From: Zingiber officinale
Taxonomy: Eukaryota; Streptophyta; Magnoliopsida; Zingiberales; Zingiberaceae
DNA: 64,000 bases
Direction: 5' to 3'
Assembly: GCF_018446385.1 (NCBI RefSeq)
Contig: NC_055987.1
Location: 9,385,705 to 9,449,704 of the forward strand
Made by a program: the position numbers and the translations under genes. Below the pieces are notes generated by a model, which was not told where the DNA came from, searched no databases, and saw only the letters and a list, made by a program, of their open reading frames with translations. Each line of letters begins with the position of its first letter. Position 1 is the first letter of the stretch. Positions 1 to 11,455 of this stretch are shown here, in pieces.

Positions 1-799
1 CTTTTGGTACTGAGTGTTGATCAACGCAACAAGTAGTTGCTCCAGTGTCCAATATGGCTTTCAAAGAGAATCTCGGAATGCCCGGGATATCAATTTCCAC
101 TTGTAAATTATATAGCATATTTTTGACAAGTTTTGGGCACTTGCCTTCATGAATTGCTGATATGTTCTCTGTCTTTTCATAATATAACATGTGCGCAGCT
201 TCTTCCTCAGATATATCATGTCTTGTTAGATTTTTATAATCTGAGCATAGCTCGCCTTCTAATAGAAGTTGATCATAAAAACTTCTATAATAACAAACTT
301 CCTTTTGAAGTCTCTCTATTTCTGCTTTACACCAAGAAATATATTTATGTTGTTCCTGCAATAGTTTATTAGGAAAGAAAGGAGCAGGAGTAGTAGGTAA
401 GATGGATACCTGTTTGTCAAAATAATAAGGTCCACAAAGATTACACAAGGTTATAAGGCATTTAGGACAATGAATCATGGCCCGTTTTAACGTTTCCCTC
501 TTGCACTCGGTGCATTTTAAAGGTTGGGGAGGGAAAGTATCACCATTGCTTTGCCATTCATGTTGGCATGTATTTTGTTCATCAGAAACTTTAATTTGTG
601 GTCGGTACCCTCCGTCAATTTGTCCTAACATAAATAAATGTTCGGAAAGAGTAAGGGTTTGAATTGACCTTTGTAAATCTCCTGCATCCTCTTCTCCTTC
701 TAAAATACTGAAGATAGCGTCACTTTGATTTTCCCCTTCTTGTATTGATAATATGTCGCAGTCTCCAAGGATATGTAACTGCTCGAACATTGCTATCCT

Positions 800-1900
800 C
801 TTTGTACTTCGCTTATCATTTGGGCATTCTCTAGCAAAATGCCCCTCTTAACCACAAAGGTAACACTTGCATTTCTTGTTTTTGAGTAGATGCTTTCGTT
901 TTTCAATTCGTGCATGGGTATCATGCGGCTTCCCTTTGTAGGTCCTACTTTTTCAAAGACCATATCTCTTTTGCCCTTGTCCTTTGTAATAGCCAGGTAT
1001 GGGTATCTGGCTGCAAAATGAAAGATCCTTTAAAGATCGTTTAAATGTAGTGCCTTTGCATTCCTGTTCAAGGAATTTGTATGCAAATAAGACCCTTAGA
1101 AAGACACCTATTGTAAGGCGTGAATAATTTTCCTCGAAAGCTGCCTTAATTCGTGCACCAAGATCTCCTGACATTTTGAACCAAAACTTCTCAGATAGCT
1201 CTGGGCCTGTATAAAGCCTTCCAGTTTTTGAGGCAAGTCTCATATAATCGTTCATATATTGAACGATATTTTTGACATTATCACAGGATAGTTTTTCAAA
1301 ACTTCTATATGCCTCATCCTGAATAACTGTTGAACCCTGAGTCGGGTCTTCGAAAGAAAATACTCTTCTTATTTGAGAAATAATATTTTGAGTTCTCGTT
1401 CTTCCAACTGCAGCTTGAATAAGGGCTTCGTATTATGTGGAATAAGTCATCCGCCATTGGATCCAAGCTAATTTCTCAATTTCACCCAGAAAGTTTTCCA
1501 TATACTCCATCTTTTCTACTAGATCAGTGAAGCCTTGAGCTGCAACATGATTTAAAGTAATGGATTCCCACCTTGAGAAGATATCATGGAATAGTCCTAG
1601 TTGTTCAGGGATTACAAAGATGACCCTCCTTGTTGTTGAGCTGGAGGTAAGCTCCACATCTCATATTGAGCCCACCTTGGAATTTAGTCTTTTCTTTAGG
1701 AAAAGTTGGTTGAATTGGTTGAGATGGACCTAGTTTCTTGAGTGCTGGCGGGTAACCAGGTGGCCCCACTACTGTATCATTAGGTGGTTGATATGGTGAT
1801 ACTACTGTGCTGGTAGAGTATACTTGTTGCTCTGCTGGTTCCGGGAGTGCATTAACTAGTTGCCTTAGTATAAGATACTCCATTTCATGACAAGCTGTTA
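800..1900 (-). pseudogene. Pararetrovirus fossil: coat protein and CCHC zinc knuckle
   Basis: Fossil capsid region. Minus-strand open stretches 953-1255 and 1433-1883 carry coat-protein-like sequence (for example LYTGPELSEKFWFKMSGDLG). It is followed at about 825-875 by a CCHC zinc-knuckle pattern ending GHFARECP, as expected after a caulimovirid coat protein. Further left, 60-800 is Cys- and Glu-rich polyprotein sequence leading to the protease start. Broken; assigned from order and motifs. Confidence 0.75.
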
Positions 1901-2229
1901 TTAATTATTGTGCTTTAGAAGGATTATGGAAAGGATTTATCCAGTCTTCGTTTTTATAATCATCCCAAATAGTTTCTTTGGGAGTATTTAATGCTGCTAA
2001 ATACTGAATATAGGAGAATTTATCATCTTCTTCTGTCGGTTCCTCATTTGCCTCTCTAGGATTTTCAAGGGTAGATTCTATGGGTTGGAGTACAGTGACC
2101 TTTGGGCTTGTAGCTCTTGCATAGTCTATCCCTAGATCCTCCTGTAGATGCCATATGAGGGTCTCATCTTTAGCAAATGTAGAATTATTTGCTTTTCCTT
2201 GGGTAAAAGAATATCCCAATTAGGTTTGT

Positions 2230-2680
2230 ATTTTGTCGTGTGTGGTTCAGGATTGCTTGATGATGCACCGTCATCTATAGAGCCAAAGCCTCCTGAGCCT
2301 CTAACAGTAACTGCCAGTTGTGGAACTTCATAGACATCAGGATGGATTATTTTTTCAAAGATGATTTGTGCAACTGTCATTCCTTGTGCAATAATAGCTT
2401 GCTAATCAGAGTGATTGAAAATCATTATTTTGATTTCACTCCTGTAGTCAGAATCAATAACACCGACCCCTATATCAAGGCCTAAGTTCCACGTTGCACT
2501 TGATCTGGTTGTTATGCGACTATAAGTTCCCCAAGGAATTTCCAGGCTAAGCCCTGTAGAAACTATGGCTCACCCTCTGGGCTTTATGACAGTGGGTCTG
2601 TCAGCCGCTAAATCAAAACCCGCAGCTCCTGATGATTTTTGTTATAGTATCACTGCATGATTAGTTAGTTTATGAACTAG
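2230..2680 (-). pseudogene. Pararetrovirus fossil: dUTPase-like domain
   Basis: Fossil domain between the movement-protein and coat-protein regions. The minus strand shows the conserved dUTPase motifs in the right order: AAGFDLAAD (motif 1), SRITTRSSA (motif 2), a nucleotide-binding loop of the form LDIGVGVIDSDYR (motif 3), a GMTVAQIIFEKI stretch (motif 4) and the glycine-rich RGSGGFGS (motif 5). dUTPases hydrolyse dUTP to dUMP. All five motifs in order make the call strong. The domain is not part of the standard badnavirus layout. Confidence 0.85.
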
Positions 2681-2879
2681 AATAAAAGGGGATTCCTCCT
2701 TATCTACTGCTGCCGTGATTAGGTTATAATCATCTTCATATCCTAAACATATATCAATGCCAGAATATTTCTCCATAAGGACAACCATGAGTTCATTTTC
2801 TTCGTTTTCTTCTTAAGGGGGGTCTCTTGCTACAGTGTAATTAGAAAAACTGATGGATATTCTTCCATCTATAAGGTTT

Positions 2880-3486
2880 CAGCTGTTTACCTTTGTTGGT
2901 TGCAATGGAAGATAAATTTGAGTTGGGCGGATAACCCAGTCTAGTCCAAGTAATGTTGTTGTTGAATAACGTTGCCCTGGTAGAGCTCGCACTCCATGAC
3001 TTGTTAAATAGTCTACCATGCCTTATACTTCGTATGCAAACCCGACATTAGGGTTTTTGATAGTCGTCCCACCATGCCTCTTGTGATAAGTAGATTGGCT
3101 TCTCCGTTACGCCACTGGTTATATCCTCTTGAAGGATAGATAAGTGTATATTTCTGAAGAAATCATTAATAGTCATCATAATATCAGGTATAACATAAAC
3201 CATTTGACTTCCCCGTGTTAAGTAGATTTCCATGGTGGCTAATATAGCTTGATCTCCAATCCATCGGTTATCTCGGAAAATAACTAGTGCCAGAACATCT
3301 TCTTCTTGTCGGTGGAGTGTTTGTATTCTTACTTGGAGAATTCCAATATGAATATACTGCATTCGGCTTCTTTGAAGTCGATGTAAAATTTCTTCTGGAA
3401 TAAAGTTATGGTCTACCTGATTGGAGTCGATCACCAGTAGTGGTTCTTCTAATCTATGAATATAAACCCGATGATGCTCATCATCC
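2880..3486 (-). pseudogene. Pararetrovirus fossil: movement-protein region
   Basis: Fossil movement-protein region of the ORF3 polyprotein. Minus-strand motifs include MQYIHIGILQVRIQTLHR, VIFRDNRW, ATMEIYLTRGSQ and VYVIPD, all characteristic of badnavirus movement proteins. Its right end is cut cleanly by the inserted LTR element at 3487, and the polyprotein start resumes at 7519 on the far side. Confidence 0.85.
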
Positions 3487-4347
3487 TGTTAGTGCAGCGG
3501 AGGGCGGCAAGAGGTGGTGAATTACCTGAAAAATAAAAACTATATCCTCCTCGTCTTTCAACTCAAACAGATAGCAACAATAATAAAAATAAATAGCAGA
3601 AATAGAAGAGAGACAGACTTTTAACTTGGTTACAACCAGGGGGTTGTTAATCCAAGACGGTCGAAAATCGCACTAGCAGAGTCTCATTCACTGTAGGCGG
3701 AGAAGCATTTTTTACACACTTAGAGCGCTCACTAGTTGCTAGGAATGAATACAGAGTTGATTATTTAATTCCTAGCTCTAGGGGCCTTTATATAGCGCCT
3801 GGAAAGTTTATCCCGAGGGTCCAAGGTACCTTCAACTCGGTGAGTGGATAGAATTCTATCCGATGCTCGAACGGTCATTTTGACCAGCTTTGAGGCGCCT
3901 TCAACAGTGTTGAAGGCGCCTCCAAGATGGAGGACTGCGCAGGCGCCTCCAGCACTTCCTTTAAGGTACATACAGCCAGTCCTTTAGCTCCTTTTGACTT
4001 TGTTTCAGCTTCCAAAGCTCCGATAAAGTTGGGTGATTGCGGCCAACCGAAATAGGGCTCACCCGAACTCAATTTTCGACCTTCTCCTCGAGCAGCCTTC
4101 CTCCCCGGCTTAACGTCCCTCGAACGCTGCGCACGTTCTTCTCGCCCACCGGTGTACTCTTCCGCAGCTCTCTCGTCCTTCGGACGCACCGAGCCCGTCG
4201 ACTCCCGTTTCGTCCTTCTCGCTAGCTGCATCTTCCGCTCGACTTCCTACGCTCCTAAGCTCCTGCACACTCAGACACAGGGATGAAACACAAAGCAGAA
4301 CCTAACCAACTTGGTTGATCACATCAAAACAACCACGGAGTTCAACA
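3487..4347 (-). repeat. 3' LTR of gag-only element A
   Basis: 861-bp LTR, TG...CA bounded, matching 6596-7513. It contains several GGCGCC palindromes and a perfect inverted repeat with 15-bp arms (GAGGCGCCTTCAACA) around one base at 3892-3922. A TATA-like TATATAGCG on the plus side lies near 3789. Confidence 0.9.
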
Positions 4348-5070
4348 ATCTCCCCCTTTTTGATGTGCATCAACCCAAGTTCAAGTTAGGGTAAAAATAG
4401 ATAAACAGTAATTTTAAAGAAAATTACTAAACTAACATGTTAAGCATAAATTTACAATAAATAAAATTGCAACTAATTAATTAAGAGTTAAGCAGGATTT
4501 TTCAAAAATATTTTTTAAATTTTAAAAAAAAATTCTCTCCCCTTGAACTTGTACTTTTCTCTCCCCCTTTGATCACAGCAAAAATGGGGTAATAATAAGA
4601 TAATATGATATTTTAAAAACATTTAGCAAATTTTTAAGTTAAGCCACAATGAGAAAAAATATCTAAGTAAACTGAATTTTTTAGAATTTTTCAAAATAAT
4701 TTCTAAGTCAAAATTAATTTTTAGAATTTTCCAAAAATATCTAAGCAACAATGATTTTTTTTTTAGTTATCCAATAAAAAAATTTCTAAGTAAACTCAAT
4801 TTTTAGTCTTTTTCAAAATAGTTTCTAAGTCAAAATTAATTTTTTAGAATTTTTCAAAAATGTTTTAAAACTTTCAAAGCATTATTTAATTCTAGTTTTA
4901 ATATTTTTTCAGAAAGTTAATTAAATATTTTATTTCAATATTTTAGCTTTCAGGTCGTGGCGAGGCACTAGACCTTCTTGATTATTGGAGCAATAACCAC
5001 TTCCTTAGACAAAGCTTCATAAAGAAATTTTAACGTTTATTTTTTCTTCTGAAAGCCTTAAAATTTTTTT

Positions 5071-6545
5071 TTAATCTAGCAAGGATTTTGGAATCCAGTA
5101 TAGATTCCTTCCTACTGGGTTATTCAAAAATTTAGGGGGTACATAATTTCTGGAGACTTTCCTAAGTTGTCCCTGATGTTTTCTAATATACCAATTCAAT
5201 TTTTCATAAATTCTTAATTTTGATTTTGGAAATTTATTTAAGCATGCATCATTATTCTTCAATTTCTCAATTTCAACTTTTAATTTTTCATTTTCTAATT
5301 TTAGATTATCATACATTTCTAGTGGACATGCTTTTGCTAGGTTCAATTTCAATTCAGTATTTTCTTTTTCTAATTTGAATAAGTCTTTAGAAAGAGACTT
5401 AATAAATTGAACTGATTGAGTAAGGGTTAGATTGCGTATCTGACTTACCTGACTCGGTGATGCTCCCCCTTCATCGTCGCTTTCTTCGTCTGAAGTTCCT
5501 CCCCCTTCATCTATGCTCATTTCTGAGCTTGACTCTTCTTCCAGCTGATGGTTAACCATTAGTGCTAACCCAGAGAAGGCTTCTACGTCTGACTTAGAAG
5601 AAGATGAATCTGACTAAGTGGCCTTCAGGTTCTTGTGCTTGGAGGATTCTGGCTTCTTGTACTTTGTCTTTTCCTTCTCTTTCTCCTTTTTCTTTAATTT
5701 TGGGCAGTCATCTTTGATATGCCCTTCTTCGTTGCAGTTGTAACAACAAACCGTTCTTTTTCTTTATTGATGCCTCTTTGTCTGCGATCTAAATTTATTA
5801 GAAAAAAACTTATTGAAACGCTTTACCAGTAGTGTAGCTTCCGATTGGTCGATTGAGGCTTCGGAGTTAGAGTCATTTGATCTTGCCTTTAGGGCAATGT
5901 TCTAACTAGTCTTCACTACTCCACTAGACTCTGCAACTCGAGATTCATGAAGTTCAAAAGTTGAAAATAAAATTTCTAAAGTACTTACCTCGAAATCCTT
6001 AAAGATGTAGTACGCATCTACTAAGGACGTCCATTCTGGAGTTCTGGGGAAGGAGTTGAGCGCGTACCAGATTGAATCCCGGTTTGATACTTCTTCTCCA
6101 AGATTGCTTAGTTGAGTTCTTAGATCCTTAATTCTTGATGGAGTTGCGCTACCTTCTCACCGTTGTTCATCCGAAGGTTCATTAACTGGGTCCGGAGGAT
6201 GTCACGCCTCGCTAGCTTAGCTTCCGAGGTATCTTCGTGAAGCTCTAGGAATTTGTCCCAGAGGTCTTTAGCGGAATTGCAGCTCCCGATCCGACTTACC
6301 TCCTGGGGCGGCAACACACTGAGTAGGTGGAATTCTGTCTTTCCGTTGGCCACGAATTCTGCCTGCTCCTTCTTTATCCAGTTGAATTATTCTTTGTCTT
6401 TTGGAACTACATAGCCATATTTCATGATTAAACAAATATCAAATTCTGTTTTGAAAAATACCTCCATCTGGCATTTCCACGTCACGAAGTCTCCATCGAA
6501 CTTCGGGGGATGAATATTCGCTCTGGCCATCGTCTTGATCGTTGT
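5071..6545 (-). pseudogene. Gag region of element A
   Basis: Fossil Gag on the minus strand. Motifs include a WDKFLELHE stretch typical of the UBN2/copia Gag domain, a CCHC knuckle (CYNCNEEGHIKDDCPK at about 5690-5750), an acidic serine-rich segment and a C-terminal coiled coil (LEKENTELKLNL). Between the end of Gag and the polypurine tract (4360-5070) there is only AT-rich sequence with no pol genes. Confidence 0.85.
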
Positions 6546-6595
6546 GCTTCAGTCGGCGGTTAGTCCTTCTGAGGCGGTCTGGCTCTGATACCAAT

Positions 6596-7513
6596 TGTTG
6601 GTGCAGCGGAGGCCGGCAAGAGGGGGTGAATTGCTTGAAAAATAAAAACTATACCCTCCTCGTCTTTCAACTCAAAGAGATAGCAACAATAATAAAAATA
6701 AATAGCAGAAATAGAAGAGAGACACATTTTTAACTTCGTTACAACCCAGGGGGTTGATAATCCAAGGCGGTCGGAAATCGCACTAGCAGAGTCTCCTTCA
6801 CTGTAGGCAGAGAAGCCTTTTTTACACACTTAGAGCGCTCACTAGTTGCGAGGAATGAATACAGAGTTGGTTAATGAGTTGATTATTTAATTCCTAGCTC
6901 CAGGGGCCTTTATATAGCGCCTGGAAAGTCTATCCCGAGGGTCCAAGGCACCACTAATGAGGTTCAAGGCGCCTCCAACTCAGTCAGTGGATAGAATTCT
7001 ATTCGGTATTCAAACGGTCATTTTGACCAGCTTGGAGGCGCATTCAACAATGTTGAAGGCGTCTCCATTGTTGAAGGCGCCTCCAAGATGGAGGACTGCG
7101 CAGGTGCCTCTAGCACTTCCTTTAAGGCGCCTACAGCCAGCTCTTTAGCTCCTTTTGACTTTGTTTCAGCTTCCAAAGCTCCGATAAACTTGGGTGATTG
7201 CGGCCAACCGAAATAGGGCTCACCCGAACCCAATTTCTGGCCTTCTCCTCGAGTAGCCTTCCTCCCTGGCTTAACATCCCTCGAACGCCGCGCACGTTCT
7301 TCTCGCCCACCGATGTACACTTCCGCAGCTCTCTCATCCTTCGGACGCACCGAACCCATCGACTCCCTTCCCGTGCCGTCCTTCTCGCTAGCTGCGTCTT
7401 CCGCTCGACTTTCTGCGCTCCTAAGCTCCTGCACACTCAGACACAGGGATCAAACACAAAGCAGGACTTAACCAACTTGGTTGATCATATCAAAACAACC
7501 ACGGAGTTCAACA
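6596..7513 (-). repeat. 5' LTR of gag-only element A
   Basis: 918-bp LTR matching 3487-4347, with extra copies of the GGCGCC-bearing motif near 6960-7090. It is bordered inside by the primer-binding site and outside by target duplication CATCC at 7514-7518. Confidence 0.9.
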
Positions 7514-7519
7514 CATCCC

Positions 7520-8161
7520 TCCTGGAATGATAAAATACTTCCGCCAAAACTATTGAGGCTCGTTCATTCATGGATGCCTGGAGTTGAACTTGTGGGTCAA
7601 GTGGTTGTTCTAGTGCATAAACTGGAGGAGCTCTCCCAGTTATTCTTCTGTCGATACGCTGTGCGACTCTTCTAGTGTTATGAAGTCGTCGCTGGTTCTG
7701 TCTGTATTCACGTATCTAATCTTCAAATAGAGGAGTTTGGGCAAAAGTAGTAGTTTGACTTACTACTTGTTGTTCAGTCATTACTTCTTTAGCTTTGCTT
7801 GCTCTTGTTTTAGTAGCTGATATGGGTCTTGGAAGACTCTTAATTTTCCGACTACGTCCTTCGGTTTTTCAGCTTTGCCAAGGGTTAAGTTTTGTAATTT
7901 TGAAATTAAGTCTTTAGGTATTGTTGTGGAATTCTTATGTTTGGATTTTTCAAGAATTGCATTTAGGCTAGTGTGGATATTTTCTAAACTTTCAACAATT
8001 TGAACAAGAAGTTGGATTTGGATATTGTTTTGTTTAATTATGGTTGATAATGCAAAGGTGGCCCCTTGGTAATCACTCGGTTTTACAAACCCTACCGCTG
8101 GTGTTTCTATAGGATCTGTTGCTTGTATGACTTCATGGTTGGGTATTTTTGGTGATAACAT
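7520..8161 (-). pseudogene. Pararetrovirus fossil: ORF2-like protein and start of ORF3 polyprotein
   Basis: Part of the pararetrovirus fossil. The segment 7781-8161 is an open stretch of 126 codons with the pattern of badnavirus ORF2: a conserved GFVKPSDY motif, then a predicted coiled coil rich in Ile, Leu and Gln, then a basic tail. Between 7520 and 7760 the same strand shows the arginine-rich start of the ORF3 polyprotein (motifs such as RQNQRR and QLQASM). Recognition rests on family motifs only. Confidence 0.75.
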
Positions 8162-8508
8162 AATTACTCATAAAATTAAAGGTTTAAAGGATAGTACTAA
8201 TCCTGAAGCTAATTATTGTTAAAAAAGACAGCTCATCACCAAGCTAGACTCACACAAGTGTTTGCTTGGACTTATAAGGTCGATTGCCTGTTGTGCCAAG
8301 ATAAGACTTGTTCTTTTGTTAGCTTAGTTTGCATAATACCAACGTTTTAACAATAACAGAGCAAGGTAAAGAACTGTGCGTGGGCAGATCATGTCAGAAT
8401 CAAACATATATAACACGATTGATTAATTTGTTATATTCATGGAGTTGATCTAAAAACTAGTTGTGGTGTAAAAGACTAATCAAAAACTACCTCTTTGCGT
8501 TCTGTTCT

Positions 8509-9417
8509 TGATACGGTGATGATGAGGGGCTCCACCTTGTTGCCATGGTGGAGGTTAGAGGAGGTCAAAGTCATGACGATCAATGCGTATAGGGCATTGG
8601 TCGATCGGGTGAAGCATGCCCGACTAAGGAGAAGGCTCCGACCCACCATCGTCTTCAACATGGAGAGCATTAAAACAATCGACACTCAAGGGAGAACGAC
8701 GAGCAGAGCCGAGCCGAGCGGCCAACCCCGCTCGGTTAGACAACAAAGCCTGACATCACAGAGTTCAACTCTGGCCGATCGACTACCCCGCTTGGCCTGA
8801 CAGCAGGTCTCGATAGTTAAAGTGGAACTTCGTTCAAGCAGGCAAGGAGCATCAAGGTGTTGGCTGCCCGGACGGGGCACTAGAGAGGCGGATAGACGAC
8901 CGAGTGGCCAACCAGCTCGCCCCGATGGTACAGTACATTGATATCCTTCAACATCCTTTTAGGAATTGATGTCGCCGACATCGGGTATGGACAACCAGAA
9001 GATCATACGACGGAAGGTTCCACTGTCACTTTAGAGATATGTTCGGCCCGTTAAGGTACTGTGTCAGAGGCACTTTACTGACATGTATTTTTAGGGAAAG
9101 CTTTGAGAAGTGTGTTCATCTTGGGAAGTGTGCACGCGCACCACCGGAGTTCTATATAAAGGGAGGTCTAAGCATCGACGGAGGTATGCGTTACATGCGA
9201 TATTCACTTTTTTCGTTACAGTAGTCTTCTTATTGCTCCGCTTCATTTCTCATCACCGGTGACTGATTTGAATATCGGAGGGCCAACGCCGGGACTCCTT
9301 CCCTGACTCGACACTGTCATAATAGTCTGTATTGTAGGTCCGCAAGAAGTCCACCAAAAATCAACATGAGCACCGTATCTCCAACATTTCGTCTCTTCTG
9401 ACTTTTGTACAAGATCA
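8509..9417 (+). repeat. Solo LTR, gypsy-like family C, copy 1
   Basis: About 909 bp starting TGATACGG and ending AAGATCA, flanked by GTTCT at 8504-8508 and 9418-9422, which supports a solo LTR with a 5-bp target duplication. A TATA box (TATATAAAGG) near 9154 lies upstream of a transcribed-looking leader. The body carries palindromic GCCGAGCGG / CCGCTCGG motifs. Related copies lie at 12410-13230 and, inverted, at 60715-61579. Assignment to Ty3/gypsy is tentative, from LTR size and style only. Confidence 0.7.
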
Positions 9418-9763
9418 GTTCTCATTCAAAGTTATGGTCATCTTTCGCTGCTGGTAGTATGATGGACTATACTAAAGAATCTGCATCCTTAATTCATTTT
9501 TATCAATTCCATTGACCATGGATAAACTTTTATTCCTTATCTAGATTCGTTGTCAGTTTGATGAAAATAAAATTCTCTCCATAGCTTCTTACTCTTACCG
9601 AATCATCCATTTGAAACTGTCTCCCACTGCAAGTCAAGCAAGAGATCTAGACTAATTAGAAGGAAGTCAGGTGATCTAGATTGAGAATTCTTCCCTCATT
9701 AACTTTTTTTTGTTCCTCTCAGTGTTGTAGAGGCATGATTCCACATTAGTGAATGCTCTGTCT

Positions 9764-11455
9764 CTAATACGGAGTCTTAAATGGTGCAGCTGCCTTGAGA
9801 TTATGCACAATGTCCGCCACAGAGCCGACGCTCGCAGCGATCGAAACTAGCAGACACAAGAAGCTGAGGCCCTGCAGCGCGAACCACTTGCGATCGCCTC
9901 TTCGTATCTTCTCCTGAGCCATGTGCATGCCCAATGGGAAGTACACGGCCAACGGCCAAAACCCCACGGCGCCGATCAGTCCCAGCACAGCGTTGAAGAA
10001 GGGAAACAGCATCGCCACCAGCGTCGTGAACATGATGAAGATGGTCCTTAGCACGAGCTTGGACGGCGTGAAGCTCAAGGAGCCGATGGAGTAGCTCTTT
10101 TGCAGGAATTTGTTGTCCGGGCAGTAGAAAGCCAGGAAGATCTCGAACCTGGCGAAGATCGGCTGCGCGTAGACCTGATACGCCCCGATGAGATGGACGA
10201 TGACGCAGACGTTGGCCAAGTCGACGAGCCAGTACGGCTCGTAGAAACCGAAACCGGTGAGGATGTTTCCGGGCGCGTCGTTGCCGAATGCCGCGTAGCC
10301 TATGCAACCGAGCGAGAGGTAGAAGACGGTGGTCAGGCCGATGCCGTTGCGCGTCGCCTTCTTCATCGACTTGTTCTCGGCGGGAGGCGACTTCAGGGTG
10401 TCCTGCATGATTCAGAGCATGTGGAACATCAGCCGTCGTCGATCGTCGACTACTCATTAATTAATTAGCTCGTTAGATCACCTGAATCTCAATCAAGACG
10501 TCCGCAAAAGTGTACGCGAAAGCTATGTTCCCCAGTGCCAGGAGCACGTTGAAGCCCTTCTCGCTGGCGGCGGCGTTGCCGGTGCCGCCCAAAGTGCCTC
10601 TGAATTCGCCATGAGAAATCCACTTCCCGACGCACAGGCCGAGGCCGATGAAGGAGTAGCCGAAGGATGTCGTGACCGCCACCACCGACAGCCATGTTAT
10701 GTTCTCCAAGCTCGGGAACTGGGACAGCACGAGCTCGAAGAGGCCGAACACCACCATGTACATGTTGCCCGACACCAGACACCTCGCGCCGTGCCCATTC
10801 CGATGGAAGCAGTTGGCGCGCTTCACCGCCCTTGAGACAAGCAAGAATCGACTATGAAAAATTCGAATTCAAAATTAATGACTGGTTGATGGATCATTCA
10901 GCCATACATCATGCTTGTGCTGGCTGTAATGGTGTAGCCCACGAGGGTTCCCCACAGATTCACATACTGAGCACATCCACACAAGAACACTTGCTTTGGA
11001 CCTTCAGGTACAAGACATAAAAAAAAGGTAATCAATTCCGAGTCATTTCCATCGCTTCTTAATTTTAGTTGCTGTCATGGAAAAGTTTGTACCTAAATAC
11101 GATCGAACCGCATCGATATATGCGCGATTGATCGTTCCAGTGATGGGATCAGGGAACCTGTAGCAGTTGGCAAGGAGAACAGAGGTGTAGTAGGTGACAG
11201 CAGAGAAGAAGAGGAGAACCAGAGGCCCGACGATCCACCCTAACTGAGCGACACTCCACGCGAGTGCCAAGACCCCTGAACCGATCAACGCTGCGACGAT
11301 GTGCGCCGTCGCGGTCCACACAGTTCCTGCATTCGAGAACAGCTCGAGTGTGAGAGAATTCAGGTAAAGTAAGTAACAGGGGCTGCAACAGTTTAATTAC
11401 CTTGTCTTTCATGATCTCCATGCTCGATGTCGTTAACGATGACGCTTTTCTCCAT
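9764..11455 (-). CDS. AAP: Amino acid permease (AAP family, AAAP superfamily)
   Basis: Proton-coupled amino acid importer of the plasma membrane. Five exons: 11455-11401, 11326-11093, 11001-10908, 10830-10482 and 10402-9764, all GT-AG with introns of only 74-91 bp, giving 456 residues, close to the family size of about 460-490. The N-terminus is MEKSVIVNDIEHGDHERQ. Exon 2 carries the hallmark HIVAALIGSGVLALAWSVAQ (first membrane span) and exon 3 has CGCAQYVNLWGTLVGYTI. Exon 4 has the conserved LSQFPSLENITWLS and exon 5 the DTLKSPPAENKSMKKAT loop. About ten hydrophobic spans are visible, ending in a short polar tail. The start is the first ATG of the frame that joins to the first span, and it lies behind a TATA box and GA-rich leader. 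All key family segments are intact; the member of the family and its substrate preference cannot be told. Confidence 0.93.

Larger units (their letters stand above)
3487..7513 (-). mobile_element. Gag-only copia-type LTR element A (TR-GAG-like), inserted in the pararetrovirus fossil
   Basis: LTR element read on the minus strand. LTRs lie at 3487-4347 and 6596-7513, both TG...CA bounded. A 5-bp target duplication CATCC lies at 3482-3486 and 7514-7518, so the ends are exact. The primer-binding site TGGTATCAGAGC (complementary to initiator Met tRNA, usual for copia) sits just inside the 5' LTR at about 6583-6594, and a polypurine tract (AAAAAGGGGGAGAT) abuts the 3' LTR at 4348-4361. The interior codes only for a Gag with a CCHC knuckle (6545-5071); no protease, integrase or reverse transcriptase is visible. 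The Gag has a few breaks. The LTRs differ by roughly 8% by eye, suggesting an age of a few million years. It post-dates the viral copy. Confidence 0.9.
1..8480 (-). mobile_element. Endogenous badnavirus-like pararetrovirus fossil (Caulimoviridae), partial
   Basis: Fossil integrated copy read on the minus strand. From right to left it holds a small coiled-coil protein like badnavirus ORF2, the arginine-rich start of the ORF3 polyprotein, a movement-protein region, a dUTPase-like region, a coat-protein region, a CCHC zinc knuckle and the first residues of an aspartic protease (LDTGAT near base 50). Reverse transcriptase and RNase H would lie beyond the left window edge. The order matches badnaviruses except for the dUTPase. 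The copy is broken in many places (well over five) and is split by a later LTR element at 3487-7513. The right boundary is approximate; 8162-8480 has no recognisable coding content. The family is clear at Caulimoviridae level; placement near Badnavirus is inferred from motifs. Confidence 0.85.

Noticed and set aside
133-662. Plus-strand open frames at the left edge
   Set aside because: Antisense of the pararetrovirus polyprotein, whose minus-strand motifs explain the region.
9801-10468. Long open frames overlapping the last permease exon in other frames (9801-10457 minus, 10100-10468 plus)
   Set aside because: Shadow frames of a GC-rich exon; the permease frame is clearly the conserved one.
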